Notes: a model not told the origin generated them from the sequence alone. Shown: positions 8,614 through 23,676, numbered from the stretch's first letter. The stretch: 64,000 bases of DNA from Psychrobacillus sp. FSL K6-2836 (GCF_038003085.1 NZ_JBBOOM010000001.1:1426001-1490000); one strand, 5' to 3'. Translations and numbers: made by a program.

Positions 8614-8850
8614 TTACTCGAATAAAAATGGAAGCTGATTTGACCAACTTGTTAAATTCAAGAAAAAATTAGCGACGATAGATCCAATCACTATACTCGT
8701 TAAAATATAAAAAAGTTGTGCTTGAAATACACGATTTTTCTTTATTATTTTATCCATCATTAATGCCTGTAACGCATAGAAAGATATTCCAATAAAAAAG
8801 ATATTTGCTAGTATAGCAATTACTGCTTGTTCACTACTTAATAATCCCAT
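8614..8850 (-). CDS. ywzB: DUF1146 membrane protein YwzB
   Basis: A 78-residue protein with two hydrophobic helices (about 8-30 and 45-66) joined by a basic loop containing MMDKIIKKNRVFQAQ. Size, topology and position between the ATP synthase operon and murAA identify it as the DUF1146/YwzB family of Firmicutes, whose function is unknown. It starts at ATG 8850 with AGGAGG 8 nt upstream. The atp terminator lies just upstream, so it has its own promoter or depends on read-through. Confidence 0.88.
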   Translation of the reverse strand: MGLLSSEQAVIAILANIFFIGISFYALQALMMDKIIKKNRVFQAQLFYILTSIVIGSIVANFFLNLTSWSNQLPFLFE

Positions 8851-8877
8851 TTATAGTCCTCCTATTTTAGGCAATAG

Positions 8878-8914
8878 TAAAAAAAGCAGACAGAATTAAA
8901 TTATTCTGCCCGCT
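8878..8914 (-). terminator. intrinsic terminator of the atp operon
   Basis: On the minus strand GCGGGCAGAAT pairs with ATTCTGTCTGC (one or two mismatches) around a short A/T loop, followed by TTTTTTTAC. It lies about 185 nt beyond the atpC stop; the stretch in between shows no gene. Confidence 0.75.
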
Positions 8915-9098
8915 TCATCTAAATCAAATTCACCTAGGCATTTAGCTAAGAATATGCAGGAAATTTAACCTATGTCGTATACATCCTCATAGGCTAACTG
9001 ACCTTCGTCAAGCCACTAACGGCTAGCAAGATAAATTCCCTTACAAAATCCATTGCTTCGCCATAGGTTTTAAGATTATCCCACATAAAGAAATAAGC

Positions 9099-9524
<426 letters not shown>

Positions 9525-9527
9525 TTA

Positions 9528-10967
<1,440 letters not shown>

Positions 10968-10977
10968 CTATCTAGAA

Positions 10978-11853
<876 letters not shown>

Positions 11854-11882
11854 TTATTGTTTTTTTCACTTAGACAAAGGAA

Positions 11883-13403
<1,521 letters not shown>

Positions 13404-13418
13404 TCATAATTCATAATA

Positions 13419-13955
13419 TTAACCGATCAAGTTACGTTTTAAGCGATCTAATTTTGTGCTTAGAGTGCTGTCGTAAATGCGGTTTCCGATTTGAACACGC
13501 ATTCCACCTATAATTGATGGATCTACAATGTTTTGAATATTTAAAGCTTGTTTTCCTACGTTTTTAGCAAATACAGATGATACGTTTGCACGTTCTTCTT
13601 CTGTAAGTGCACGTGTAGTATACACTTTCGCTTCAGCAATACCTTGTGCTTCATTCGAAAGAATCATAAATTCAGAAATAATGTCTGATACTTCTGCTAA
13701 TCTCTTCTTATCAATAAGCACTAAAAGTGTATTGATAACGATCGGATTGGCATTTGCAAAGATTTGACGTATTAACTCTTTTTTCTTGTCTAGAGATAAC
13801 TTTGGAGAGGTGAATAAAGTTTTCACGTCTTTGTTACCATTCCAAACAACTTTAAGTTCTCGCAAATCATTTTCGACTGCTGATACTTCATTTTTTTGTG
13901 TTGCTAACTCGAACAAAGAGATTGCATAACGCTTAGCTACAGTTGAATTACTCAA
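13419..13955 (-). CDS. atpH: ATP synthase F1 subunit delta
   Basis: Delta links the top of F1 to the b-subunit stator. The 178-residue product has the family opening ([13 protein letters not shown]) and the C-terminal [23 protein letters not shown] motif. Its start overlaps the atpF stop by 4 nt, which implies translational coupling. Confidence 0.96.
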   Translation of the reverse strand: MSNSTVAKRYAISLFELATQKNEVSAVENDLRELKVVWNGNKDVKTLFTSPKLSLDKKKELIRQIFANANPIVINTLLVLIDKKRLAEVSDIISEFMILSNEAQGIAEAKVYTTRALTEEERANVSSVFAKNVGKQALNIQNIVDPSIIGGMRVQIGNRIYDSTLSTKLDRLKRNLIG

Positions 13956-14476
13956 TTAACCTCGCCTGCCTTCGCAATCGTTGCCTCGATTAGCGCACGA
14001 TTATCTTCTTCCGAAACTTCTTTTTCAAGAACTTTCGACGCTGCAAGTACTGAAAGTGAAACTACTTCTTCACGTACTGCTGCAATCGCTCTTTCTTTTT
14101 CTGTATCAATTTCACGGATAGCAGATTCTTTCAAACGGATAGCTTCAGTACGAGCAGTTGTGATAATTTCCTCACGAGATGCATCGCCTTGCTTTTTCGC
14201 ATTTTCTACAATCGCTAAAGCTTCCGTACGTGCTTCTTTAAGTAAGTCACGTTGTTCTTCAAGTAAACGCTGTGATTCTTGGCGACTATTTTCAGCTGCT
14301 GCGATTTCACTTGCGATTAACTCTTCACGTTGAGTCATAATCCCCATAAGTGGACCCCAAGCTACTTTCTTCAATAGAACCATAAGTAACAGGAAGAAGA
14401 ATAATGTAGCTAAAATATCCCAAGTATTCAACCCATCATGGCCACTAGCACCAAGTACAAGGTAATCAAAAGACAC
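13952..14476 (-). CDS. atpF: ATP synthase F0 subunit b
   Basis: Subunit b is the peripheral stator. The 174-residue product has one membrane helix at about residues 19-41 ([18 protein letters not shown]) followed by a long charged coiled coil that reaches F1. It overlaps atpH by 4 nt. A 141-nt gap with a strong hairpin separates it from atpE upstream. Confidence 0.96.
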   Translation of the reverse strand: MSFDYLVLGASGHDGLNTWDILATLFFFLLLMVLLKKVAWGPLMGIMTQREELIASEIAAAENSRQESQRLLEEQRDLLKEARTEALAIVENAKKQGDASREEIITTARTEAIRLKESAIREIDTEKERAIAAVREEVVSLSVLAASKVLEKEVSEEDNRALIEATIAKAGEVN

Positions 14477-14576
14477 GATTGTTTCACTCCTTTCAAACGC
14501 TATTAAGAGATCTTGCTTCTATTATTTAATAGTAATCATTGTTTTCTAGTTCATATAATGTGTTATTCATAAAGAG

Positions 14577-14600
14577 AATGGCGGATTAAGACCCGCCATT
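14577..14600 (-). promoter_or_regulatory. hairpin between atpE and atpF
   Basis: AATGGCGG (14577-14584) and CCGCCATT (14593-14600) form a perfect 8-bp GC-rich stem with an 8-nt loop, 17 nt beyond the atpE stop. On the minus strand it is followed by CTCTTTATG, a poor T-run, so it may be a partial terminator or a block to 3' decay that raises c-subunit mRNA. The function is inference. Confidence 0.6.
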
Positions 14601-14617
14601 AAGACTTGATTGAGTTA

Positions 14618-14893
<276 letters not shown>

Positions 14894-14906
14894 CTAAACA
14901 GTTATA

Positions 14907-15641
<735 letters not shown>

Positions 15642-15649
15642 TCACATTC

Positions 15650-16024
15650 TCATTGCTGATTTTTTACATGAAACATAATACGTTCTACAACAAGTAAAAC
15701 ATAGGGAATCATTAATCCGATAACTGTACTGATAAGATGGATATACTCCGGAAGGGCAAGTGCAATTGCAACCGCTGCAACACCCGATGCAAATCGGAAT
15801 GTTGTACCTAAACCTGCTCGTCCTTTTCCGCTCTCAAGTACACGATCAAATTTCTCCATTCTACGAACTAGAATCCAGAAATTATACAGACCAAATAAAG
15901 AACCAAGTGCCAAGCCTGCAAAAATTGTCGAATAAGGTGTAAAACCCCAACCTAGCGCACAAGCTGCGAGCAAAAAATATATGTACTTTTTTTGCCTCGT
16001 AAATATACGTTGCATTTCTAGCAT
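15650..16024 (-). CDS. atpI: ATP synthase subunit I (AtpI)
   Basis: AtpI is a small membrane protein at the head of many atp operons; family work links it to c-ring assembly or Mg2+ supply. The 124-residue product has four predicted membrane helices, with GLALGSLFGLYNFWILVRR in the middle. It starts at ATG 16024 and is the first gene of the operon, with 26 nt to atpB. Confidence 0.88.
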   Translation of the reverse strand: MLEMQRIFTRQKKYIYFLLAACALGWGFTPYSTIFAGLALGSLFGLYNFWILVRRMEKFDRVLESGKGRAGLGTTFRFASGVAAVAIALALPEYIHLISTVIGLMIPYVLLVVERIMFHVKNQQ

Positions 16025-16432
16025 TGATCTTTAATCTCCTGAATCATATTTTCGAATGGTAGTAATTGCTGCCAACATGCAATTGTAGAATTAACAAGCA
16101 GGCATATTACTAGTAATACTGGAGTGGTTCTAATAATAAATCCATTCACATCCCTATGAATGAAGTTGAACCGGTAAGCTGTGAGAGAATCGCAGAATAC
16201 ATTGCTTTCCCTTTAATTGGACGTCTAATATGACGTGAAAAGAATCCTCACATTTTTTCCTTATTAAGTAAAAACTGTGAATCTAGTAGAAAGTTAATCT
16301 GACAAGCGTTTCAAGCATGAAACCCCTATCATGATTATCCTTTGTAAGCATACAATAGGGGCAAATTGATGTCAATTGCTTAGAGCGAAAAACTTAGAAT
16401 AGCAAAACTTTCCGACATTTTATGGACAAATT
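16025..16432. other. intergenic region upstream of the atp operon
   Basis: No gene is seen in these 408 nt. Two dyads occur: GTTTCA/TGAAAC near 16308-16324, and CCCCTAT/ATAGGGG at about 16325-16362 with a 23-nt loop. One may end the wecB transcript. The atp promoter is probably here but I could not assign it. Confidence 0.5.
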
Positions 16433-17554
16433 TTATTTTTCTGCTTTTTGAAGGAAGTTTATTAAAATTTCAACTATTCTTTGTGAAGCCTTTCCATCAC
16501 CATAAGGATTACTTGCTTTAGACATCGTATGATACGCTACTTCATCGGATAGTAATTCATTTGTTAATTGGTAGATGGTTTCTTCTTCTGTACCGGCAAG
16601 TTTCAGCGTGCCAGCTTCTATACCTTCTGGACGTTCCGTAGTATCTCGAAGAACAATAACTGGTTTTCCAAGAGAAGGAGCTTCTTCTTGAACACCACCT
16701 GAATCAGTCAATATTATATGAGAACGTGCAGCGAAGTTATGGAAATCTAGAACTTCTAATGGTTCTATTAAATGGATCCGTTCATGATCTCCTAATATTT
16801 CATTGGCAATTTCCCTAACTGCTGGATTCATGTGAACTGGATAGATTACTTGTACATCTTTATGTTCCATAAGTAATCTGTTAATGGCACGGAACATATT
16901 CCGCATTGGTTCGCCTAGATTCTCTCGTCTATGCGCAGTTAATAAGATAATTCTACTTCCTTCAAGTTGCTCTAAGATAGGATGTGTATAATCGTCTTTT
17001 ACTGTCGTTTTCAAAGCATCAATAGCCGTATTGCCAGTAACAAAAATAGTGTCTTTTTGCTTGTTCTCTTCTAATAGATTTTTTTCCGATTTTACAGTAG
17101 GAGCAAAATGAATATCTGCCATTACTCCAGTTAGTTGTCGGTTCATCTCTTCAGGAAAAGGTGAAAACTTATTCCATGTACGTAATCCTGCTTCTACATG
17201 ACCAATAGCAATTTGGTTATAGAATGCTGCTAGACTTGCCACAAAAGTAGTAGAAGTATCTCCATGAACAAGTACAATATCAGGTTTAGCTTCTTTCATC
17301 ACTTTATCTAAGCCTTCAAGTGCTCTAGTCGTTATATCTACTAATGTTTGACGGTCTTTCATCATATTTAAGTCATAATCTGGTTTTATGTTAAATGTAT
17401 CCAATACTTGATCAAGCATTTGACGATGTTGAGCAGTCACCGTTACCAGCGATTCAATCTCTTCGGGATGTTTTTGAAGTTCTAAGACAAGTGGGGCCAT
17501 TTTAATCGCCTCTGGTCTCGTACCAAAAATCGTCATTACTTTATATTTACGCAT
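16433..17554 (-). CDS. mnaA: UDP-N-acetylglucosamine 2-epimerase (non-hydrolysing)
   Basis: This enzyme interconverts UDP-GlcNAc and UDP-ManNAc, the precursor of the wall teichoic acid linkage unit. The 373-residue product has the family start VMTIFGTRPEAIKMAPLVLE, the GHVEAGLRT motif, and the UDP-binding segment LTDSGGVQEEAPSLGKPV. The ATG at 17554 matches the usual length; a TTG three codons earlier is too close to the GGAG site. It lies 18 nt after upp, upstream of the atp operon, as in other Bacillales. Confidence 0.94.
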   Translation of the reverse strand: MRKYKVMTIFGTRPEAIKMAPLVLELQKHPEEIESLVTVTAQHRQMLDQVLDTFNIKPDYDLNMMKDRQTLVDITTRALEGLDKVMKEAKPDIVLVHGDTSTTFVASLAAFYNQIAIGHVEAGLRTWNKFSPFPEEMNRQLTGVMADIHFAPTVKSEKNLLEENKQKDTIFVTGNTAIDALKTTVKDDYTHPILEQLEGSRIILLTAHRRENLGEPMRNMFRAINRLLMEHKDVQVIYPVHMNPAVREIANEILGDHERIHLIEPLEVLDFHNFAARSHIILTDSGGVQEEAPSLGKPVIVLRDTTERPEGIEAGTLKLAGTEEETIYQLTNELLSDEVAYHTMSKASNPYGDGKASQRIVEILINFLQKAEK

Positions 17555-17572
17555 GAAATACAAACACTCCTT

Positions 17573-18202
17573 TTATTTTGTACCAAACAAACGGTCACCA
17601 GCATCCCCTAAACCAGGAACGATATATCCGTGATCATTTAACTTCTCATCAAGTGCAGCAATATAAATATCTACGTCTGGATGTGCTTGTTGAAGAGCTT
17701 CTACGCCTTCAGGTGCTGCGATTAAACACATAAATTTAATGCTTGTCGCTCCACGCGTTTTAAGAGAGTTTACCGCTTCGATTGCTGAACCACCTGTAGC
17801 TAGCATTGGATCTACCAAAATGAAATCACGTTCTGCTACGTCTGCAGGAAGCTTTACGTAATATTCCACTGGCTTTAATGTTTGTGGATCACGGTAAAGT
17901 CCAATATGTCCTACTTTTGCAGCTGGGATTAACTTAAGGATTCCATCAACCATCCCTATTCCAGCACGTAATATAGGAACTATCCCCATTTTCTTCCCAG
18001 CAAGCACTTTCGATTTTGTAAGTTGAACTGGAGTTTCTACTTCTGTTTCCTCCAACGGCATTTCTCGCGTAATCTCAAACGCCATGAGTGTAGCAACTTC
18101 ATCTACTAATTCACGAAATTCTTTTGTGCCTGTTTTTACATCGCGAATATATGTAAGTTTGTGTTGAATAAGGGGGTGGTCAAATACAAATACTTTTGGC
18201 AT
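17573..18202 (-). CDS. upp: uracil phosphoribosyltransferase
   Basis: Upp makes UMP from uracil and PRPP in pyrimidine salvage. The 209-residue product has the PRPP-binding motif [17 protein letters not shown] and the C-terminal uracil-binding [13 protein letters not shown]. Length equals that of Bacillus subtilis Upp. It starts at ATG 18202 with AGGAGA upstream and is followed closely by mnaA. A repeat-rich kilobase separates it from glyA. Confidence 0.97.
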   Translation of the reverse strand: MPKVFVFDHPLIQHKLTYIRDVKTGTKEFRELVDEVATLMAFEITREMPLEETEVETPVQLTKSKVLAGKKMGIVPILRAGIGMVDGILKLIPAAKVGHIGLYRDPQTLKPVEYYVKLPADVAERDFILVDPMLATGGSAIEAVNSLKTRGATSIKFMCLIAAPEGVEALQQAHPDVDIYIAALDEKLNDHGYIVPGLGDAGDRLFGTK

Positions 18203-18484
18203 ACTAGCAGATCTCCTTTTGTGTTTTATTTAAATTCTATTAATTATACCAAAAAACGCAGGATACAAACAGTAATCCTACGTTTTTAATATTGCGTCTA
18301 TTTGCACCAAGAATATTGTTTTGTAAATCATCATTTAGGGAGCAGTAAATGGCTATGATATTATATTCTCTCCTTATTCATACTTTCTATACGGATATGT
18401 GTTACCAGTCCGATGAAATCAATTTCTATAACCACTGCTAATGGAATTAAGAATAGAGATATATTTGTAATAAACTTCCGTCCC

Positions 18485-18598
18485 GCAAGTAAATCTTCAT
18501 CGAGTGCAAGTATTTGAAGAAGGCAAGCGAGTAACTGACGGTTAAGAACAAGTAAACTCCTAGTAGACGCAAGTAAACAACACTCCACCGCAAGTAAA
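18485..18598 (+). repeat. array of GCAAGTAAAC repeats, 21-nt period
   Basis: Six copies of GCAAGTAAA or close variants start at 18485, 18506, 18527, 18548, 18569 and 18590, each exactly 21 nt apart. The 12 nt between cores are different in each unit. Confidence 0.92.
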
Positions 18599-18624
18599 TA
18601 ATCATGTAGTGTGAAACCTGTCCT

Positions 18625-18775
18625 TATTTATAGTTTCTACTCGGATGTGCGCTGCCGCACGCTATGCATGAGCCTCCAAGGATGTGTCGCTATCGCTTCT
18701 TCATCCCTTTTGAAGTCTCATTCTTCGCTCTCTTGCGGCTTGGAAGGCGCACACTCCTATAAATCGCTGGTCAGA
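18625..18775 (+). repeat. dispersed repeat shared with 37.08-37.18 kb
   Basis: The segment containing CTTCATCCCTTTTGAAGTCTC and ATTCTTCGCTCTCTTGCGGC-like sequence is matched in the opposite orientation at 37081-37180, with about 100 nt of recognisable similarity. It includes a GTGCG/CGCAC pair near both ends. No coding content is seen. Confidence 0.65.
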
Positions 18776-18849
18776 AGAAATCTCTTTCTATAATTACTAG
18801 GTAGTGGCACAGAAAATAGATATATATATGTGTAATTAACTTCCGTTCC

Positions 18850-18891
18850 ACAAGTAAACAACACTCCACCGCAAGTAAACAAACTTCTAGC
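18850..18891 (+). repeat. two-unit GCAAGTAAAC array
   Basis: ACAAGTAAAC at 18850 and GCAAGTAAAC at 18871 are 21 nt apart. The spacer CAACACTCCACC is also present in the 18485 array, so the two are related by duplication. Confidence 0.85.
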
Positions 18892-19021
18892 GGAGTATCT
18901 GATTATGAAATTTGAAATCTTTCCTTATTGATACTTTGCTCTAACTGTCTACGTCTATATCAATACTTTACATAATTATTGTTTTTATAAAATTAGCTTA
19001 TTCCATCTTAAAATTAATACC

Positions 19022-19150
19022 TACTCACTTATTGATTGTAGTGGAAAGTGGCGACACTAGCGGGATGAGTGAGACATCACAACGACACTTTGCGACGGTG
19101 ATGGCTCATCGCTCAACCCGCGAAAAGCGTCCACCTGAAACGGAAATCAG
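19022..19150 (+). repeat. ~130-bp dispersed repeat (copy 1; second copy at 28.3 kb)
   Basis: Nearly the same sequence appears at 28334-28473. Shared blocks include ATTGTAGTGG, GGGATGAGTGAGAC, ATCACAACGAC, GATGGCTCATCGCTCA-like sequence and CGTCCACCTGAAACGGAAAT. The last block resembles a GC-rich intergenic repeat common in Bacillus genomes. Confidence 0.85.
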
Positions 19151-19169
19151 CTGAATTATTTCTCTACGC

Positions 19170-19210
19170 ACACAAAAGCCAGCTACTGTTAGTGAAGTAG
19201 CTGGCTTTCA
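19170..19210 (-). terminator. intrinsic terminator of glyA
   Basis: AAAGCCAGCTAC and GTAGCTGGCTTT pair perfectly around a 10-nt loop, followed on the minus strand by TTGTGTG. It begins 12 nt after the glyA stop. Confidence 0.85.
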
Positions 19211-19221
19211 TATATCTTATT

Positions 19222-20457
19222 CTATTCGTATAATGGGAAGTTACTTGTTAATGTTGCAACTCTTTCTTTTGCTTCTTTTAGTACTTCTGCATCCTCGTTA
19301 TTTTTTAATAGTTTTGCAATGATAGATGCGATTTCTTTCATTTCTGCTTCTTTAAATCCACGAGATGTTACAGCTGGTGTACCAATGCGGACACCTGAAG
19401 TGATGAATGGACTTGCTGTATCGAATGGGATTGTGTTTTTGTTTACTGTGATTCCAACCTCATCAAGGACATGCTCCGCTACTTTACCAGTCAGCTCAAG
19501 AGCAGATACGTCTAATAGCATAACGTGGTTATCTGTACCACCAGAAACGATACGGATTCCCTCTGCAGTTAGACTGTCTGCTAAAGCTTTTGCATTGGCA
19601 ATTACTTGTGCTTGGTACTCTTTAAATTCTGGTTTCTGTGCTTCACCAAATGCTACAGCTTTAGCTGCAATTACGTGCATTAATGGGCCACCTTGAATTC
19701 CTGGGAAAATTGTTTTATCAATTTTCTTCGCAAACTCTTCTGTCGTTAAGATTAATCCACCACGTGGTCCACGTAATGTTTTATGTGTTGTAGATGTTAC
19801 AAAATGTGCATGTGGTACTGGGTTAGGATGAAGACCAGCAGCTACTAAGCCTGCGATATGAGCCATATCTACAAATAGGTATGCACCAATTTCATCTGCA
19901 ATTTCACGGAATTTAGCGAAGTCAATTGTACGTGAATAAGCACTTGCTCCAGCAACGATCATTTTTGGCTGGTGCTCTAATGCGATTCTACGGACTTCTT
20001 CATAATCGATTAGTTCTGATTCTTTGTTAACACCGTACTCGATAAAGTTATATTGAATTCCACTAAAATTGACAGGAGAACCATGCGTTAAGTGCCCACC
20101 ATGAGACAAATTCATCCCTAGGATTGTGTCACCCGGTTGCAGTGCAGTCATGTAAACTGCCATATTCGCTTGAGAACCTGAATGTGGTTGGACATTGGCA
20201 TGCTCTGCACCAAAAATTTCTTTCAAACGATCACGTGCAATATTTTCCACTACATCTACATGCTCACAGCCACCATAGTAACGTTTACCAGGGTAACCTT
20301 CTGCATATTTATTGGTAAGTACAGAGCCTTGTGCTTCCATTACAGCCTCTGATACGAAGTTTTCCGATGCGATTAACTCGATATTCGATTGCTGACGCTT
20401 TTTCTCCGCTAACATTGCCTCATATACTGCTGGATCTTGTGATAAAATTTTCTCCAC
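19222..20457 (-). CDS. glyA: serine hydroxymethyltransferase
   Basis: GlyA converts serine and tetrahydrofolate to glycine and methylene-tetrahydrofolate, using PLP. The 411-residue product has the PLP lysine in the motif [14 protein letters not shown] and the N-terminal [14 protein letters not shown] and [14 protein letters not shown] signatures. I place the start at GTG 20457, because GAGGAGG lies 8 nt upstream; an ATG at 20481 that overlaps the ywlG stop would add 8 residues but has only a distant GGAGAG. It is the last gene of a probable rpiB-ywlG-glyA operon. Confidence 0.95.
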   Translation of the reverse strand: MEKILSQDPAVYEAMLAEKKRQQSNIELIASENFVSEAVMEAQGSVLTNKYAEGYPGKRYYGGCEHVDVVENIARDRLKEIFGAEHANVQPHSGSQANMAVYMTALQPGDTILGMNLSHGGHLTHGSPVNFSGIQYNFIEYGVNKESELIDYEEVRRIALEHQPKMIVAGASAYSRTIDFAKFREIADEIGAYLFVDMAHIAGLVAAGLHPNPVPHAHFVTSTTHKTLRGPRGGLILTTEEFAKKIDKTIFPGIQGGPLMHVIAAKAVAFGEAQKPEFKEYQAQVIANAKALADSLTAEGIRIVSGGTDNHVMLLDVSALELTGKVAEHVLDEVGITVNKNTIPFDTASPFITSGVRIGTPAVTSRGFKEAEMKEIASIIAKLLKNNEDAEVLKEAKERVATLTSNFPLYE

Positions 20458-20477
20458 TATTCGTTCCTCCTCAAAAT

Positions 20478-21023
20478 TCATCCGTAAAATGCACGCTCTC
20501 CGCCAATTAGCTTAGGACGCGTTTTTGCAATCAACACGATTGCTTCCCCAATTTTCTTTATAGACAAGCGAATTGGCACAGCTACAGGTTGAAGCTGCAT
20601 ACCAATTAAAGTTTGTCCTATATCAATGCCGGCATGTGCTTGGACATGCTCGACTACAACAGGGTCATTAAAATGTGAGTAGGCATATGCAGACATAGAG
20701 CCACCTGCACGAACCACCGGTATAACTGACACTTCTTGTAATCTATATAATACTTGTGATTTTCTTTCCATTGTAACGGCGCGATTAATATGTTCGCAGC
20801 CTTGAAAAGCTAAATGGATATTGTTGCGTTTTGCAAATGCTTGTAAAGGGGTGAATAAAACCTCGGCAACTTTTATGCCGCCTGCAGTTCCAATTTTTTC
20901 ACCAATAATTTCTGAGGTCGAACATCCAACGACGAATAAATCATTTTCATGAAACACGATTTGCTGCTCCACTTCTAAAAGAAGCTGTTCGATTTGTTCT
21001 ACCCACAAACTTTTTGCTTCCAT
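20478..21023 (-). CDS. ywlG: TIGR01440/DUF436 family protein YwlG
   Basis: A 181-residue conserved protein between rpiB and glyA. It has the family motif [19 protein letters not shown] near residues 28-46 and [12 protein letters not shown] near 82-93. The position between rpiB and glyA is the same as that of Bacillus subtilis ywlG. The biochemical role is unknown. It starts at ATG 21023 with AGAAGGG upstream, 15 nt after rpiB. Confidence 0.92.
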   Translation of the reverse strand: MEAKSLWVEQIEQLLLEVEQQIVFHENDLFVVGCSTSEIIGEKIGTAGGIKVAEVLFTPLQAFAKRNNIHLAFQGCEHINRAVTMERKSQVLYRLQEVSVIPVVRAGGSMSAYAYSHFNDPVVVEHVQAHAGIDIGQTLIGMQLQPVAVPIRLSIKKIGEAIVLIAKTRPKLIGGERAFYG

Positions 21024-21038
21024 AAGGAATCCCTTCTT

Positions 21039-21479
21039 CTATGCGTTTTCTATTTCTGAAATCTTTTCTACGCGACGTACATGACGTCCACCTTCAAAAT
21101 CCTGTGCAAGCCAAGTCGAAACTATTTCTCTTGCAAGCCCTGCGCCAATAACACGTTCACCCATTGCGATAATGTTAGAGTCATTGTGACTTCTAGTAGC
21201 CTTCGCAGAAAATACATCATGAACTAATGCACAACGAATGCCTTTAACTTTGTTTGCTGCAATAGACATACCGATACCAGTACCGCAGATTAAAATACCA
21301 CGATCGAAATTACCATTTGCCACACCCTCTGCTACAGGCATTGCAAAGTCTGGATAGTCAACTGAATCGTTACTTTTTGGTCCAAAATCTTCATAAGATA
21401 ATCCTAATTCTTCAAGAAGCTGTATAATTTCCTGACGAAGATTATTTCCACCATGATCAGAAGAAATTGCAATTTTCAA
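21039..21479 (-). CDS. rpiB: ribose-5-phosphate isomerase B
   Basis: RpiB interconverts ribose 5-phosphate and ribulose 5-phosphate. The 146-residue product has the family start KIAISSDHGGNNLR, the catalytic-Cys motif GILICGTGIGMSIAANK, and RSHNDSNIIAMGERVIG. The start is a TTG at 21479 with GAGGG 6 nt upstream; the open frame continues to 21533 but the added residues come from a repeat. It corresponds to ywlF of Bacillus subtilis. Confidence 0.92.
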   Translation of the reverse strand: MKIAISSDHGGNNLRQEIIQLLEELGLSYEDFGPKSNDSVDYPDFAMPVAEGVANGNFDRGILICGTGIGMSIAANKVKGIRCALVHDVFSAKATRSHNDSNIIAMGERVIGAGLAREIVSTWLAQDFEGGRHVRRVEKISEIENA

Positions 21480-21507
21480 CTCGTTCCCTCTTTTCTGTTT
21501 ATCCCTG

Positions 21508-21717
21508 TTTAACAGGCTGTAATATCCCCCCACAAATTTTTCAAGAAAAAATTAAGAGAAAACAGGTGGGGGATAAACCCCCTGTAAATCTCCGATTGGT
21601 TCGGACCAACATAATGTTGGTCACTCAAGCATTGCCGCACGATGCAGCATTATTTGCCTGAGTTCCTTTTTCCATCAGTGGGGATGAAGAAAACCCCATT
21701 GTTGGAAGTTTCACTTT
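21508..21717 (+). repeat. ~150-bp structured dispersed repeat, copy 1 (with insert)
   Basis: It starts TTTAACAGGCTGTAAT and ends GGAAGTTTCACTTT, as do the copies at 29683 and 36214. This copy carries an extra segment at about 21533-21580 bounded by ATCCCCCCAC and GTGGGGGAT, an inserted hairpin. Internal stems: GGACCAACATAATGTTGGTC and GCCGCACGATGCAGC-like, and a C/G-rich stem near the end. Confidence 0.85.
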
Positions 21718-21749
21718 TTTACTCCTCAACATCATACCATTTTTCTATA

Positions 21750-21781
21750 TAAAAAAACACAACTCACGTAAAGTGAGTTGC
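21750..21781 (-). terminator. intrinsic terminator of the chemoreceptor gene
   Basis: On the minus strand CAACTCAC and GTGAGTTG pair around a 5-nt loop and are followed by TGTTTTTTTATA. It lies about 150 nt beyond the receptor stop codon. Confidence 0.8.
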
Positions 21782-21928
21782 ATTATTTTTGTTTAATTTG
21801 ACGAATTTCTGAAAAATATAAAAGAAAACAGTATATTTTCATCAACTTTATATAAAAATACGAACATTTAACGAGATTTAACAATTAATGATCGTTTTTC
21901 TATTTCTCTATTAAACTTATAGAGAGAA

Positions 21929-23233
21929 TTAATTGGATTTCCGATCAAATTGAGATATTACTTTAAATAGCTCTTCTGATTGTTGCTTTAACCCGTAGGA
22001 TACAGATTCAATTTGCTCGATGGAACGGGCTTGTTCATCCGTTGCACTGCGAACCTCTTCTGCTCCTGCAGATGTTTCTTCAGCAATGGCCGCTACTTCC
22101 TGTGACTGACGTGCTGTACTTTCTATATTTGTTAATTGTTTTTCTACTAGTGAGGAAATTTCAACTACCGATTCCGCCATCTCATGAATCTTTGTAGACA
22201 TTCCTTCAATTGCTTCATTTGTTTCGGAAACCCGTTTAGCCTCTCCAACTGCAAAGCTTACTTGATCTGTCATCTGACGGACCACCGTTTGTACATCCGT
22301 TTGAATAGCTAAAATCAGTTCAGAAATACCTTGTACAGCTTTAGCACTTTCATCTGCTAGTTTACGAACTTCCTCTGCTACGACCGCAAATCCTTTACCA
22401 TGTTCTCCAGCACGTGCCGCTTCAATAGATGCATTTAGTGCAAGCAAATTCGTTTGTGCTGCAATATCTCCTACCAATTGAATAATACTTTCTACTTTCC
22501 CTGCATTTTCTTCTAATTGATGAACATTCCCAAGGGCAGCTTCACTACCAGAAGCAATTTTTTGAATCCCATTTACTAGCGTCTGGATAACCTCTGTAGT
22601 TTGGGATAAACCTGTTATCATTTCATTGGATTGTTTAGAAGACTTTTCTGCACGAAGATTTACTTCTGAAGCCAATACTCGTACATCTTCTACTGATTCG
22701 GCTGTTTCTTGAACCGCTACGGCTGACTGCTCTGCACCTTCTGAAATTTGGGCTATCGTATGAGCGATTGCTTCTGCCTGCTCTGAAGCGGCGGATGATT
22801 CTACTGAAAGCTGCTGTACTGTTTTATTTGTTTTGTCAAAGTTATCTTCAATACTTAGCACCATTTCTCTTAAATTCACTAACATAGACTGAAATGCGAT
22901 AGCCACCGACTGTATCTCATCTTTCGATTTCGGCACCTCGACATCAACACCAATTTTTCCTTCTGAGGCTAATATTGCGACTTTTTCTAAGTTGAATAAA
23001 GGCTTGATAAGAAGACCACTGAAGAAATAAGCTAGAATACCAGACCATAAAATCCCAAGTGCATATGTTGCAATCTCAAATCCCCAAGAATTCGTTGCTC
23101 CATCAAACAATAGCGGTTGTATAAAGCGGATAAATAAAGCACTTGTCGTATACGTAATTAATGCCAAAATAGCTACAAATAACACAATCTTCTTTTGAAG
23201 ACCAAAACTGTGCTTTTTCTTTTTTTCGTTCAT
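21929..23233 (-). CDS. methyl-accepting chemotaxis protein without a large sensor domain
   Basis: A 434-residue receptor. Two membrane helices (about 14-36 and 53-75) are separated by only some 15 residues, so there is no periplasmic-type sensor domain. A HAMP-like segment (about 75-130) follows, then a long coiled coil with the hairpin-tip signature [31 protein letters not shown], which contacts CheA/CheW. The stimulus may be sensed in the membrane or by partners. Its start overlaps the ywlE stop by 4 nt. I know of no receptor at this place in Bacillus subtilis, so it appears to be an insertion in conserved gene order. Confidence 0.92.
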   Translation of the reverse strand: MNEKKKKHSFGLQKKIVLFVAILALITYTTSALFIRFIQPLLFDGATNSWGFEIATYALGILWSGILAYFFSGLLIKPLFNLEKVAILASEGKIGVDVEVPKSKDEIQSVAIAFQSMLVNLREMVLSIEDNFDKTNKTVQQLSVESSAASEQAEAIAHTIAQISEGAEQSAVAVQETAESVEDVRVLASEVNLRAEKSSKQSNEMITGLSQTTEVIQTLVNGIQKIASGSEAALGNVHQLEENAGKVESIIQLVGDIAAQTNLLALNASIEAARAGEHGKGFAVVAEEVRKLADESAKAVQGISELILAIQTDVQTVVRQMTDQVSFAVGEAKRVSETNEAIEGMSTKIHEMAESVVEISSLVEKQLTNIESTARQSQEVAAIAEETSAGAEEVRSATDEQARSIEQIESVSYGLKQQSEELFKVISQFDRKSN

Positions 23234-23676
23234 CCCGTTTCCCCCTGTAGTTTTTTCACTAGTTCATCTGTTAGTACTTGTAGTTCTCGAAAGGTACTTT
23301 CATATGTAAACAAATCTCCCCCATACGGATCAGATACATCCCTTACATCTTCAGGGGTTACAAACTCTTTGTACATATACACTTTTGAGATTGCATGAGG
23401 GAATCCTAAAATAATTGCATGTTTGTGAGAGGCAGTCATCGTTAGGATTAGATCTGCCCAGTCTACCAACGCCTCATCTACAGAAGCAGTTGCATGTGTA
23501 AATGGAATCATTTCTTGTTCTAATACTAATTGTCCATTTCTTGATATTCGCCCGCCGTTCATAGCATAGATGCCAGCAGATCGAACCTCCATACCATCAA
23601 TGTTTTGAGACTTTAATAATGCCTCGGCAATCGGACTCCGACATGTGTTACCTGTGCAAACAAACAGAATATTCAT
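23230..23676 (-). CDS. ywlE: protein arginine phosphatase YwlE
   Basis: A 148-residue low-molecular-weight phosphatase. The N-terminal P-loop reads CTGNTCRSP, with Cys7, Arg13 and Thr11; that Thr is the residue known to favour phosphoarginine over phosphotyrosine. The general acid Asp is in the late motif SDPYGG. In Bacillus it removes McsB phosphoarginine marks and so protects proteins from ClpCP. The chemoreceptor gene overlaps its end by 4 nt. Confidence 0.93.
   Translation of the reverse strand: MNILFVCTGNTCRSPIAEALLKSQNIDGMEVRSAGIYAMNGGRISRNGQLVLEQEMIPFTHATASVDEALVDWADLILTMTASHKHAIILGFPHAISKVYMYKEFVTPEDVRDVSDPYGGDLFTYESTFRELQVLTDELVKKLQGETG

Larger units (their letters stand above)
18203..19221. 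other. repeat-rich intergenic region between glyA and upp
   Basis: About 1 kb with no convincing gene. It holds two GCAAGTAAAC arrays (18485-18598 and 18850-18891), a dispersed repeat also found at 37.1 kb (about 18625-18775), a 129-bp repeat shared with 28.3 kb (19022-19150), and the glyA terminator. Short frames at 18361-18588 and 18611-18793 lie inside repeats and look spurious. The upp promoter should be near 18203-18300. Confidence 0.7.

Noticed and set aside
18361-18793. Two short frames between upp and glyA
   Set aside because: One is inside the GCAAGTAAAC array and the other inside a dispersed repeat; neither has a ribosome site or recognisable protein sequence.
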